Source of the DNA: Mucilaginibacter sp.
GTDB lineage: Bacteria; Bacteroidota; Bacteroidia; Sphingobacteriales; Sphingobacteriaceae
NCBI RefSeq assembly: GCF_028288185.1
Contig: NZ_JAQBOF010000027.1
Span: 186,001 to 250,000 of the forward strand
Reading direction: 5' to 3'
DNA length: 64,000 nt
Part shown: in pieces, positions 1 to 8,730 of the stretch
Layout of the letters: each line of letters begins with the position of its first letter
How positions within the stretch are numbered: the first letter of the stretch is position 1
Position numbers and translations under genes: made by a program
The notes under the pieces: generated by a model
What the model was told of the DNA's origin: nothing
The model's input: the letters and a program-made list of their open reading frames with translations, nothing else
Databases searched by the model: none

Positions 1-2
1 TA

Positions 3-155
3 AAGGTGATCTATGATAAAAAGATCAACTGCTTGCACCTTAATCCCGGTGCGGCGGGCAAACAGGGTTGGCAAAAGGTGCGCACGTTAATGCGCTTTAA
101 CATTGAAGGTAATAAGATTCAGGATTTGCAAGTGATAGAATTAGGCGCGAAATAG
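3..155 (+). CDS. Metallophosphoesterase (YfcE/MJ0936-like) C-terminal fragment, truncated by window start
   Basis: Manual translation KVIYDKKINCLHLNPGAAGKQGWQKVRTLMRFNIEGNKIQDLQVIELGAK*; 'LNPGAAG' resembles the C-terminus of small phosphodiesterases. Confidence 0.7.
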   Translation, partial: KVIYDKKINCLHLNPGAAGKQGWQKVRTLMRFNIEGNKIQDLQVIELGAK

Positions 156-161
156 CATTGA

Positions 162-351
162 GTGATCCACATTAAAAAGTGGATCACCTGGATCACCTTT
201 TTTAGATAACTATTTGAAAATAAAATATTTAACTTTTTGAGCGGATCACTACAAAAACTTTAGGTTAGATCAGTTAAATAATTGAATACCAACTATTTAA
301 ACTATTTTTAAAATTCTTAAATTCTAGAGCGGATCACCTTGGGTGGATCAC
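162..351. repeat. Element E1: intergenic element with one antisense GTGATCC(AC) and five GGATCAC copies at conserved spacing; homologous to E2 (34642-34838)
   Basis: GTGATCCAC 162-170; GTGGATCAC 179-187; GGATCAC 190-196, 243-249, 331-337, 345-351. Scaffold words shared with E2: CACCTGRATCAC-T-tract, AACTATTT, AAAACTTTA, GAGYGRATCAC. Confidence 0.8.
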
Positions 352-374
352 GCCTAAGTATCTTAGGTATAGGG

Positions 375-845
375 TTAAAACATATTCGTTTTAGCAGCTT
401 CCATTTCAAAAACAGAATCAATCAATAGTTCCCTTTGCTTACCGGCGGCTACGGCTAGTTCATCACAACGCTCGTTTTCGGGGTGCCCGTTATGACCACG
501 TACCCAGTTAAATTTGATATTATGGAGCTTGCTGATATCCAGGTAACGCAGCCAAAGGTCCTTGTTCTTTTTATCCTTAAAGCCCTTTTGCAGCCAGCCG
601 TATACCCAGCGTTTTTCGATGGAATCGATAACATATTTAGAGTCGGAAAATATGGTGACATCTTGATTAGGTTTGGTAATAGCTTCCAACCCTTTAATTA
701 CGGCCAACAGTTCCATACGGTTATTGGTGGTTTTACGGAAACCTTCGGACAGTTCTTTATAATGCTGCCCCGATCGCAAAATCACCCCATATCCACCCGG
801 ACCCGGGTTACCACTTGATGCACCGTCTGTATAAATTTCTATCAT
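375..845 (-). CDS. rnhA: Ribonuclease HI
   Basis: MIEIYTDGASSGNPGPGGYG..., classic RNase HI N-terminus. The ORF-track start (857) extends into a flanking repeat; ATG at 843-845 preferred. Confidence 0.95.
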   Translation of the reverse strand: MIEIYTDGASSGNPGPGGYGVILRSGQHYKELSEGFRKTTNNRMELLAVIKGLEAITKPNQDVTIFSDSKYVIDSIEKRWVYGWLQKGFKDKKNKDLWLRYLDISKLHNIKFNWVRGHNGHPENERCDELAVAAGKQRELLIDSVFEMEAAKTNMF

Positions 846-848
846 GAT

Positions 849-886
849 ATAGTCCATAGTCTATGGTCGATAGTCCATAGCCATGG
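849..886. repeat. Short intergenic repeat made of ATAGTCCATAG / CTATGG units
   Basis: TATAGTCCATAGTCTATGGTCGATAGTCCATAGCCATGG: direct and inverted copies of (A)TAGTCCATAG. Confidence 0.65.
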
Positions 887-902
887 GGCAAAAATAGAAA
901 AA

Positions 903-3002
903 TTAATTGAGGCGTTTACGCTTTAGGCGAAGCGAATTGCCAATTACCACCACATCAGAAAAAGCCATTGTAAATGCGCCCATCATCGGGTTTAAAAAGC
1001 CTAAAGCAGCTACAGGGATTGCTATAACATTATAAGCAAATGCCCAGAACAGATTTTGCTTAATGGTAAGCAGCGTATGCTTACTGATCTGCAGGAACTT
1101 CACTACCGAATTCAAATCGGTATTTAACAATATCACACGGGCAGACTGTATGGCTATATGGCTGGCATCGTTCATAGATACGCCTACATCAGCTTTAGTT
1201 AGGGCGGGGGCATCGTTAATGCCATCGCCTATCATAACAGTCTTCCCTTTTTGTTTATAAATGTCAATTATTGATAACTTTTCATCAGGCAATTTTTCTG
1301 CATGCACTTCTGTAATACCTATAGCTTTGGCAACGTTTAAGCAACGATTTTTCCTGTCGCCGCTTAATAGCACCGGTACTATACCCATGTTTTTAAGCTG
1401 TGCTATTAGCGATATAGCTTCGGGCTTTATCGTATCATCAATAGCTATTTGCGCCAATAATACCTGATTTTTATAAAGCGATAAGTTAAAATCATTCTCG
1501 TTGGCTGTTTTGCCGGTACCCAGGAAATAGGTATTGCCTTCAATATCCTCGGCGCGCATACCTAAACCTTTTTCTTCGGTAGCAGAGCGTAATATTAATT
1601 TAGATTGAGGTAATGTTTTTAAACCTTCTACAAGTGATTTTGCAATAGGATGGCTAGAGCGTTCCTCAATGGCTACAATTATTCCGCGGATATGCTCCAG
1701 ATCTACACCATCCTCAACCTTAATATCATTTATGCTGAATTTGCCTGTGGTCAGGGTCCCGGTTTTATCAAACACTACATACTTGGTATTGGATACAGCC
1801 TCAATAGTATCACCGCCTTTTATTAATATGCCGTTTTTTGCCGCCCTGCCCAGGCCAACCATAACCGCAGTAGGGGTAGCTAATCCCATAGCGCAAGGGC
1901 AGGAGATCACCAATACAGCAATAGCATTCATTAATGACTTTTGTAAACCTACATCACTTAAAAAGTAAGTCAGCACAAAGGTTATTAGGGATATCAATAT
2001 TACCGCAGGTACAAATATAGCTGCGACCTTATCGCCCAATTTTTGAACCGGAGGCTTGGCTGCCTGCGCCTTTTTCATTAGTTCAATGATTTGTGATAGG
2101 ATAGTGTTCGATCCCACTTTAGTGGCTATCATCCTGAAATTGCCGTTCTGTACAATAGTACCGCCAATAACTTTATCATACTTTTCTTTATCAACAGGCA
2201 CACTCTCGCCGGTAAGCATAGACTCATCTACAGAAGCATTGCCCTCTAAAATATCACCGTCTACCGGGATCTTATCGCCATGATTAACTATTAATACATC
2301 ACCAGATCGTACATCCCGGGCGTTTATAACTTCAACCGTACCGTCAATTATACGGTTAGCATTTACCTGTTGGAATTTGACCAGATCTTTTACAGCCGAT
2401 GTGGTTTGATTTACCGAGCGTTTCTCGAAAACGTTACCTAGTAACACCAGCGTAATAATAGTGGCGCAGGTTTCATAAAACTGGTACTGTTCGCCCAGGT
2501 TTTGGATGGTTCCAACTAAACTGTATATAAATGCAGATGTCGAACCAATAAATATCAACACATCCATATTAGGCACACCGCCTTTAACCGAGTGGAACGC
2601 GCTTTTGCCAAAATGCAGGCAGCCTACCATAAAAACCGGCAAGCATAATAGTAATTGTACCATAGGCATGTGTAACACGTGCCATGGGAAAACCATGTGC
2701 AAAAGCAGCGGAGCAGTAAATATCGCGCAGAAAATAAACTTGTTTTCTACCTTCTCATAAAACTTTGGGGTATGCAAGGCGGGGTCATCAACTACTTTAA
2801 ACCCTAATTGCTCTATGCCTTTTATAATTTCGGGCAGTTGGGTGTTGTTATCATTGCTAAATTTAACCTCCTCGCCGGCAAAGTCAACCAGGATGTTGCC
2901 CAAGCCTTTCTTTTCCAGTAATTTATGTATGGATAGGGCACAGTTATTACAGTGCATCCCCGTTACGTTTAACTCTACCAATTGCTCTGTCATAGAATAC
3001 AA
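903..3002 (-). CDS. copA: Heavy-metal (copper) translocating P-type ATPase with N-terminal HMA domain
   Basis: GMHCNNC metal-binding motif, ISCPCAMGLATPTA (CPC), DKTGTLT, GDGINDAPAL. Confidence 0.93.
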   Translation of the reverse strand: MYSMTEQLVELNVTGMHCNNCALSIHKLLEKKGLGNILVDFAGEEVKFSNDNNTQLPEIIKGIEQLGFKVVDDPALHTPKFYEKVENKFIFCAIFTAPLLLHMVFPWHVLHMPMVQLLLCLPVFMVGCLHFGKSAFHSVKGGVPNMDVLIFIGSTSAFIYSLVGTIQNLGEQYQFYETCATIITLVLLGNVFEKRSVNQTTSAVKDLVKFQQVNANRIIDGTVEVINARDVRSGDVLIVNHGDKIPVDGDILEGNASVDESMLTGESVPVDKEKYDKVIGGTIVQNGNFRMIATKVGSNTILSQIIELMKKAQAAKPPVQKLGDKVAAIFVPAVILISLITFVLTYFLSDVGLQKSLMNAIAVLVISCPCAMGLATPTAVMVGLGRAAKNGILIKGGDTIEAVSNTKYVVFDKTGTLTTGKFSINDIKVEDGVDLEHIRGIIVAIEERSSHPIAKSLVEGLKTLPQSKLILRSATEEKGLGMRAEDIEGNTYFLGTGKTANENDFNLSLYKNQVLLAQIAIDDTIKPEAISLIAQLKNMGIVPVLLSGDRKNRCLNVAKAIGITEVHAEKLPDEKLSIIDIYKQKGKTVMIGDGINDAPALTKADVGVSMNDASHIAIQSARVILLNTDLNSVVKFLQISKHTLLTIKQNLFWAFAYNVIAIPVAALGFLNPMMGAFTMAFSDVVVIGNSLRLKRKRLN

Positions 3003-3057
3003 ATTTACTGATACCCAAAGGGTAAAGCGGTAAGCCTAATGTAATATTAAAAAAGGC

Positions 3058-3088
3058 TTTGCATTTAGCCCGAAGATTTTTACATTTG
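3058..3088 (+). promoter_or_regulatory. Bacteroidetes-type promoter TTTG-N19-TACATTTG upstream of tRNA-His
   Basis: TTTG 3058-3061, 19-nt spacer, TACATTTG 3081-3088, about 14 nt before the tRNA. Confidence 0.75.
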
Positions 3089-3102
3089 CACTCTCCAAAA
3101 CG

Positions 3103-3176
3103 GTAGATGTAGCTCAGTTGGTTAGAGCATCGGTTTGTGGTACCGAGGGTCGTGGGTTCGAGCCCCATCATTTACC
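3103..3176 (+). tRNA. tRNA-His (GTG anticodon)
   Basis: Acceptor GTAGATG/CATTTAC, anticodon loop TTGTGGT, T-loop TTCGAGC, extra 5' G at 3102 opposite C73 (tRNA-His G-1 identity element). Confidence 0.93.
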
Positions 3177-3180
3177 CTTT

Positions 3181-3222
3181 AATGGGACAAGGTCAGTAAA
3201 ATGATGTTGTCCCATTTTTTTT
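3181..3222 (+). terminator. Rho-independent terminator after tRNA-His
   Basis: AATGGGACAA (3181-3190) / TTGTCCCATT (3207-3216) followed by T-tract. Confidence 0.85.
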
Positions 3223-3258
3223 AGTCTTAAATGAAGTTTATTTTTCATTAAAGACTAA
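3221..3258. repeat. Second inverted repeat/hairpin downstream of the tRNA-His terminator
   Basis: TTAGTCTTAAATGAA (3221-3235) / TTCATTAAAGACTAA (3244-3258), 14/15 complementary. Confidence 0.7.
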
Positions 3259-3289
3259 ACTTTCTGTTCAAATAACATAATTAGGGAAT

Positions 3290-4978
3290 TTAGGCATCAG
3301 GCTCTGAACGGTAAATGATAGTAAATCGGATCAGACAGCCCTTGCCCGCTTCGCTGTCTACTTGAATGGTGCCGCCTTGTAAGCTCACCAGTTGCCTGCA
3401 AAGGTATAAGCCTAAACCTGTTCCGGGTTTAGCCGCGCTGCCACCGGCCTGGTAATAGCGGGTAAATAAACCGGCCTGTTGTTCTCTCGGAATGCCGATC
3501 CCGGTGTCCTGCAGGCTGACAGCCAGTGAAACGGTTTGTTCATCTAGCGTATTCAATTCCGCCCTTACGGTTACACCACCTTCGTCTGTGTATTTAATGG
3601 CGTTGCTCAGCAAATTGATCATGATCTGTTTTAGCTTAAATGTATCTCCTGTCACCTGCGAATCTACAGAAATGTCGAAATCACAAACCAAACTAATGCC
3701 TTTCTTTTCGGCCATAAACAGCATACTTTCAACCGCATCCTTAATTACACGAAACGGATTAAAAACCAACCTCAATAGTGCTGTGCCTTGTTGGTGTTCC
3801 AGTGCGCTAACATCCAGTATATTGTTCACGGTTTCCATCAGCATAGTAGAAGAAAGGTTAATAGCGACTACCTTTTTTTCCTGGTCAGGTGATAAGGTGG
3901 TTTTATTCAGCATATAAATGGCACCCGTAATTGCCGTTAATGGGTTACGAATTTCGTGACTCATCGTAGCCAGTATCTCAGACTTTTGGCTCGCCAAGGC
4001 CACCGCCCGCTCATTTTCCATCAGGTAATTCTGCTCGGCCTGACCCGCCTTGCGAATAAAAAAGATCAGCAGGATAATAAATATTAAAATAAGCGTGATC
4101 GCTACCCCGATAAAATGGTTCATGTCGGTAGTGGTTGATTGGTATTGTTGCAAGATCTCGTTCCGTCCCTTTTCCCATGCTGCCTGGTCAATATCTTTGA
4201 GTTGTTGCAACAATTGGTGTAGTTGGGTCAGTAAGTTTAAATTGGCTCCTATTAACTGCTCGTTAGAGAGTAGCAGATAAGCATTTTGCCGTTTAAGCTC
4301 GCGAAGTAAATTAGCCGGCGTTATAGCCCGCCGGATAGAATCCCTGTGTTGTTTTTCTCTTATAATTAGAACTTTGATCTGGTTTTTATTGACTATCGCA
4401 TCTTTTAAACGCTTTAATAACCCGCTTTTATTGGCCTCCTGCCGCATGCTGACCGTTGTATCGGATTTGGAGGCCCCGCCCTTCGCTTTATATACGGGAG
4501 CACTGATGTTGGCAACTGTTGTGGCCTTTAATAGCGAATCAAAATGTAGTTTCAGGTCAAATACACGCTGCGAGATCTGTAATTTTTGTGCAAATGATTG
4601 TGCAATTTGTGCCTTGCTGCCGGGGAAATATTGCGCACTATCCGCCTGGTATTTGCGTAGCAGACGGTCTAACTGGCCAAATATGGTGTTTAACTTGAGT
4701 TTATAGGTGGCCAGTTTATCAGCGTGTCCGGTTAAGTTAGCCTGCTGGAAATCATTCTCGGCACTATTTAGGTCTAGCAAAATTGCACTGATCTCGGGCT
4801 CTTGCGAAGGTTCCCTTAGCCGCTCGCTCAACTTATCCAGCTTCCGTCCAATAGCATATTTAAGTACTACTGAGCCGGCTGTAATAATAAAGGTAAATAA
4901 CAGGAACACAATAAACAGGTTCCGCAAATTCTTAGCCGCTGTACCGGGCTTCGCTGGTTTTTCACTCCTCATGCTCAC
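3290..4978 (-). CDS. Membrane sensor histidine kinase
   Basis: ATMSHEIRNPLTAITGAIYML H-box, NLLSNAIKYTDEGG N-box, DTGIGI, GTGLGLYLCRQLV; N-terminal and internal TM segments. Confidence 0.9.
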   Translation of the reverse strand: MSMRSEKPAKPGTAAKNLRNLFIVFLLFTFIITAGSVVLKYAIGRKLDKLSERLREPSQEPEISAILLDLNSAENDFQQANLTGHADKLATYKLKLNTIFGQLDRLLRKYQADSAQYFPGSKAQIAQSFAQKLQISQRVFDLKLHFDSLLKATTVANISAPVYKAKGGASKSDTTVSMRQEANKSGLLKRLKDAIVNKNQIKVLIIREKQHRDSIRRAITPANLLRELKRQNAYLLLSNEQLIGANLNLLTQLHQLLQQLKDIDQAAWEKGRNEILQQYQSTTTDMNHFIGVAITLILIFIILLIFFIRKAGQAEQNYLMENERAVALASQKSEILATMSHEIRNPLTAITGAIYMLNKTTLSPDQEKKVVAINLSSTMLMETVNNILDVSALEHQQGTALLRLVFNPFRVIKDAVESMLFMAEKKGISLVCDFDISVDSQVTGDTFKLKQIMINLLSNAIKYTDEGGVTVRAELNTLDEQTVSLAVSLQDTGIGIPREQQAGLFTRYYQAGGSAAKPGTGLGLYLCRQLVSLQGGTIQVDSEAGKGCLIRFTIIYRSEPDA

Positions 4979-5330
4979 ATCAAATATTAATTAGGTCATG
5001 CTAAATGCCTCCGTATAGATAACGGTAGGCCGATAAATATAAGAGAAAAACAATGTCAATAAGCATGTATTTATTTATGGATTAAAATCGTGCCACGTTT
5101 ACAAAGCTTTACCAATTAATTCTATATATCTGGATTATACAGCTTACAGGTATTACGTAAGTAGCGAGGGTATAAATGTAGATTTTAAGAAATGACAAAA
5201 GAATTTCGAAGCAATACAATGGCAAATGTGTAGGCAATAATATTTAATTATAGGCTTATTAAGCTTAATAATTAACAACTAGTTTTAAGTGATTTTTTTG
5301 TTTCTTTACTATTCCAAATAAAACCATTTT

Positions 5331-7610
5331 ATGATGAAAGCTAACCGAATATTGCTCCTTGCCGGAGTAATGCTTAGTACATTAACAACTTCTTACGCGC
5401 AAGGCGTTTCCAAAGGGAAAAAAGCCACGGGTAAAGAGCCTGTTGACTACGTAAACCCCAACATTGGCAACATAAGCCACATGCTGGTGCCAACTTATCC
5501 CACAACGCATTTACCCAACAGTATGATGCGTGTGTTCCCGGTGAGACATGATTATACAACTAACATGATAGGAGGGCTGCCGTTAATTGTAACCCATCAT
5601 AGATCCTCATCAAGTTTTAATTTTTACCCTTACCAGGGCGCGGAAAGTACAATAACGCCAACAAAACAATTGAGCTATGACCAGGAAAAGGTGACTCCAT
5701 ACCGTTACCAGGTTTACCTGGACGAAATGAATATAGGTGTTGATTTTGCGCCATCACATCAAAGCGCGGTTTATAAGATCTCTTTTGACAGGCAGGGATA
5801 CGCTTACCTGGTATTTAACACCGGGGGGCGCGGCCAGGTAAAAGCCGTTGGAAACACCATCACAGGATCAAAAGATCTGGGAAATAAAACATCATTATAT
5901 ATTTACGCCGAAACCGATGTAACGCCAACTAAAACCGGCGTACCGGATAGGAGTGGAAGTATAAGTTGGGGAGCATCGCCTGCCGGTACCATAGCTTTAC
6001 TTTATCCTACGGGGACGAAGAAAGTAGGCATCCGTTATGGAGTGTCTTTTATTAGCGAAGAACAAGCAAAGAAAAACCTTAATCGCGAAATCAAAAATTA
6101 CGATGTTAATGCAGTAGCTGCCATAGGTCGTAAAATATGGAACGATGCGTTAGGAAAAATAGCCGTATCGGGAGCTGTTGATAAAGAAACCACGGTGTTT
6201 TATACTTCATTGTATCGTACTTTCGAACGCCCTGTTTGTATCAGCGAGGATGGCAAATATTTCAGTGCGTCAGATGGTCAGATACATAATGATGAAGGCC
6301 GTCCGTTTTATACTGATGACTGGACCTGGGACACCTATCGCGCCGCGCATCCGTTACGTGTATTGATCAACAAACAGGTTGAGAATGATATTTTGAACTC
6401 GTACGTGCATATGGCAGAACAAACACCTAACCATTGGATGCCAACCTTCCCCGGCATATCCGGAGACGACCGCGGAATGAACTCTAACCATGGCATAGCC
6501 AGTATTGCCGATGCTTATGCCAAAGGTTTAAGAGGATTTGACCTGGCTAAAGCGTACGAGGTTTGTAAAGGTGCTATTGAGGATAAATCATTATTACCGT
6601 GGTCAAAAGCTGTTCCATCGGGCGAGTTAGATGATTTTTATAAACAAAAAGGTTATTTCCCGGCACTAAAGCCAGGCGAAACAGAAACAGTAGCCAATGT
6701 AAGCAAATGGGAAAAACGCCAGCCAATAGCGGTTACTTTGGGTACATCGTTTGATGAATGGTGCTTATCGCAAATTGCAGGTGATCTGGGTAAAACAGAT
6801 GACGCGCAACATTACCTGAAAGCATCTTATAACTACCGCAATGTATTTAATCCTAAAACAGGATTTTTCCATCCTAAAGACAAAGACGGAAACTTTATTG
6901 AGCCGTTAGATTATCGTACATCAGGCGGCCCTGGCGCACGCGATTATTATGACGAAAACAACGGTTATGTTTATCGCTGGGATGTGCAGCATAACATTGG
7001 CGACCTGGTAAATCTGGTAGGCGGCAATGATAAATTTGTAGCTGCGCTCGAAAATATGTTTAACGAGCCAATACCCGGCTCACGTTGGGATTTCTACGCT
7101 ATACTGCCCGATCATACCGGCAACGTAGGTATGTTCTCTATGGCTAATGAGCCTAGTTTCCATATTCCATATTTATATAATTATGCGGGCGCGCCATGGC
7201 GTACACAGAAACGTATCCGTTCTTTGTTAGACGAATGGTACCGTAATGATTTGATGGGTGTACCTGGCGATGAAGACGGCGGTGGTATGACAGCGTTTGT
7301 GGTGTTTAGCGAGTTAGGGTTTTATCCGGTTACACCGGGATCGCCAACTTATAATATTGGCAGCCCATGCTTCCCTTATGTAAAAATGAATGTTGGTAAC
7401 GGTAAGTTTTTCGAGATAAAGGCACATAACGCTTCGTTTACCAATAAGTATATCCAATCAGCTAAATTAAATGGAAAGGTTATTAATCAGCCTTGGTTTA
7501 AACATAGCGATATTGCCAATGGTGGTGTTTTAGAGTTGGAAATGGGCCCGGTTGCTAATAAAACCTGGGGCACAAATTCACCGCCACCATCAGCCGCGCC
7601 AATGCCGTAA
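5331..7610 (+). CDS. GH92 family glycoside hydrolase (putative alpha-mannosidase)
   Basis: VNPNIGNISHMLVPTYPTTHLPNSMMRVFP, GDEDGGGMTAFVVFSELGFYPVTPGSPTYNIGSP; signal peptide. Confidence 0.88.
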   Translation: MMKANRILLLAGVMLSTLTTSYAQGVSKGKKATGKEPVDYVNPNIGNISHMLVPTYPTTHLPNSMMRVFPVRHDYTTNMIGGLPLIVTHHRSSSSFNFYPYQGAESTITPTKQLSYDQEKVTPYRYQVYLDEMNIGVDFAPSHQSAVYKISFDRQGYAYLVFNTGGRGQVKAVGNTITGSKDLGNKTSLYIYAETDVTPTKTGVPDRSGSISWGASPAGTIALLYPTGTKKVGIRYGVSFISEEQAKKNLNREIKNYDVNAVAAIGRKIWNDALGKIAVSGAVDKETTVFYTSLYRTFERPVCISEDGKYFSASDGQIHNDEGRPFYTDDWTWDTYRAAHPLRVLINKQVENDILNSYVHMAEQTPNHWMPTFPGISGDDRGMNSNHGIASIADAYAKGLRGFDLAKAYEVCKGAIEDKSLLPWSKAVPSGELDDFYKQKGYFPALKPGETETVANVSKWEKRQPIAVTLGTSFDEWCLSQIAGDLGKTDDAQHYLKASYNYRNVFNPKTGFFHPKDKDGNFIEPLDYRTSGGPGARDYYDENNGYVYRWDVQHNIGDLVNLVGGNDKFVAALENMFNEPIPGSRWDFYAILPDHTGNVGMFSMANEPSFHIPYLYNYAGAPWRTQKRIRSLLDEWYRNDLMGVPGDEDGGGMTAFVVFSELGFYPVTPGSPTYNIGSPCFPYVKMNVGNGKFFEIKAHNASFTNKYIQSAKLNGKVINQPWFKHSDIANGGVLELEMGPVANKTWGTNSPPPSAAPMP

Positions 7611-7638
7611 TAGGTCGGTGAGTTTTAATAGAAATAAC

Positions 7639-7672
7639 AAGCGCCTTCCAGGAAACTGGGGCGCTTTTTCGT
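7639..7672 (+). terminator. Rho-independent terminator
   Basis: AGCGCCTTCCAG/CTGGGGCGCT stem followed by TTTTT. Confidence 0.75.
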
Positions 7673-7791
7673 TTTATCTCCACTAAAAGTTCTTGTCTGT
7701 ATCAAAAGTATTTCAAACTTTTCAAGTTGCGACTTGTCTGTGTATAAGGATTATGAATGTATCATAATCACTTATTTAACAACTACCAGTC

Positions 7792-8646
7792 ATGAAAATT
7801 AAAATATTATTACTCCTAGTACTTGTAACAGCTGCTATAATGCAGGGCTGTGTGAGCAATAAAAAGTATGCTGAACTGCAAACAAACTATAACGCCTTAC
7901 AAACTAAGCAAACTGAGTTAAAACAAAGCTACGATCTTACTCAGCGCGAACTGGAAGGCTCAAGAACCCGTGTTAAAAGTTTAGAGGAACAAATAGCGTC
8001 CGAAAAATCAAACCGTGCTGCTTTGCAGGATGCTTTAACCAAATGTTTAGCCGGCAACAATCAAGGCAATGTTAACATTGCTAAGCTGGCCGACCAGATA
8101 AATGCGTCTGATAAATATATTAAGCAATTAATAGCCGCTAAAGGTAAAAGCGACTCGCTTAATATGGTATTAACTAATAATCTTACCCGCTCATTAAGCC
8201 AGGCAGAAATGAAGGATGTTGATGTGCAGGTGTTAAAAGGTGTGGTTTATATATCACTATCTGATAACATGTTATACAAATCTGGCAGCTATGAAATATC
8301 AGATAAGGCCGGAACAACGTTGAGTAAAATTGCTAAGATCATTATGGATTATTCAAACTATGATGTGTTGATTGAAGGTAATACCGATAATGTACCTATT
8401 AAACAGGTTAACATTCGTAACAACTGGGATCTGAGTACATTAAGGGCATCATCGGTTGTGCAGGCTTTACAAAACACCTACAATGTTGATCCTAAACGTT
8501 TAACTGCCGGTGGCCGTGGCGAGTATAATCCGGTGGCCGATAATACTACCGATGCGGGTAAAACGAAAAACAGGCGTACGCAAATTATCATCACCCCAAA
8601 ATTGGATCAGTTTATGGACCTGATAGGTAAGCCGGTTGAAAAATAA
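7792..8646 (+). CDS. OmpA family lipoprotein
   Basis: Lipobox MQGC, coiled-coil region, C-terminal OmpA-like domain (VLIEGNTDNVPI...NWDLSTLRASSVVQAL...RRTQIIITP). Confidence 0.88.
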   Translation: MKIKILLLLVLVTAAIMQGCVSNKKYAELQTNYNALQTKQTELKQSYDLTQRELEGSRTRVKSLEEQIASEKSNRAALQDALTKCLAGNNQGNVNIAKLADQINASDKYIKQLIAAKGKSDSLNMVLTNNLTRSLSQAEMKDVDVQVLKGVVYISLSDNMLYKSGSYEISDKAGTTLSKIAKIIMDYSNYDVLIEGNTDNVPIKQVNIRNNWDLSTLRASSVVQALQNTYNVDPKRLTAGGRGEYNPVADNTTDAGKTKNRRTQIIITPKLDQFMDLIGKPVEK

Positions 8647-8670
8647 ACGATAGATTATTCTATTGTCACA

Positions 8671-8703
8671 AAGCCTTTGCAGCAATGCAAGGGCTTTTTT
8701 TAT
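8671..8703 (+). terminator. Rho-independent terminator
   Basis: AAGCCTTTGC-agcaat-GCAAGGGCTT followed by T-tract. Confidence 0.8.
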
Positions 8704-8730
8704 ATATTAGTCGCTCAAACCAATAAGTAA

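Noticed and set aside
162-351. CRISPR array or plasmid-type iteron interpretation of E1
   Set aside because: Copies are 7 nt, irregularly spaced, without uniform spacers, and no cas or replication-initiator gene is nearby. The conserved scaffold between copies differs from both classes.
483-818. 111-aa plus-strand ORF inside rnhA
   Set aside because: Antisense shadow of a well-supported gene. The same applies to most small opposite-strand ORFs in the track (e.g. 1063-2760, 3492-4994, 23683-23940).
2947-3171. 74-aa minus ORF over tRNA-His
   Set aside because: It overlaps a tRNA and the copA start. The 'MMGLEPTTLGTTNRCSNQ' type translation is the classic spurious product of a tRNA antisense.
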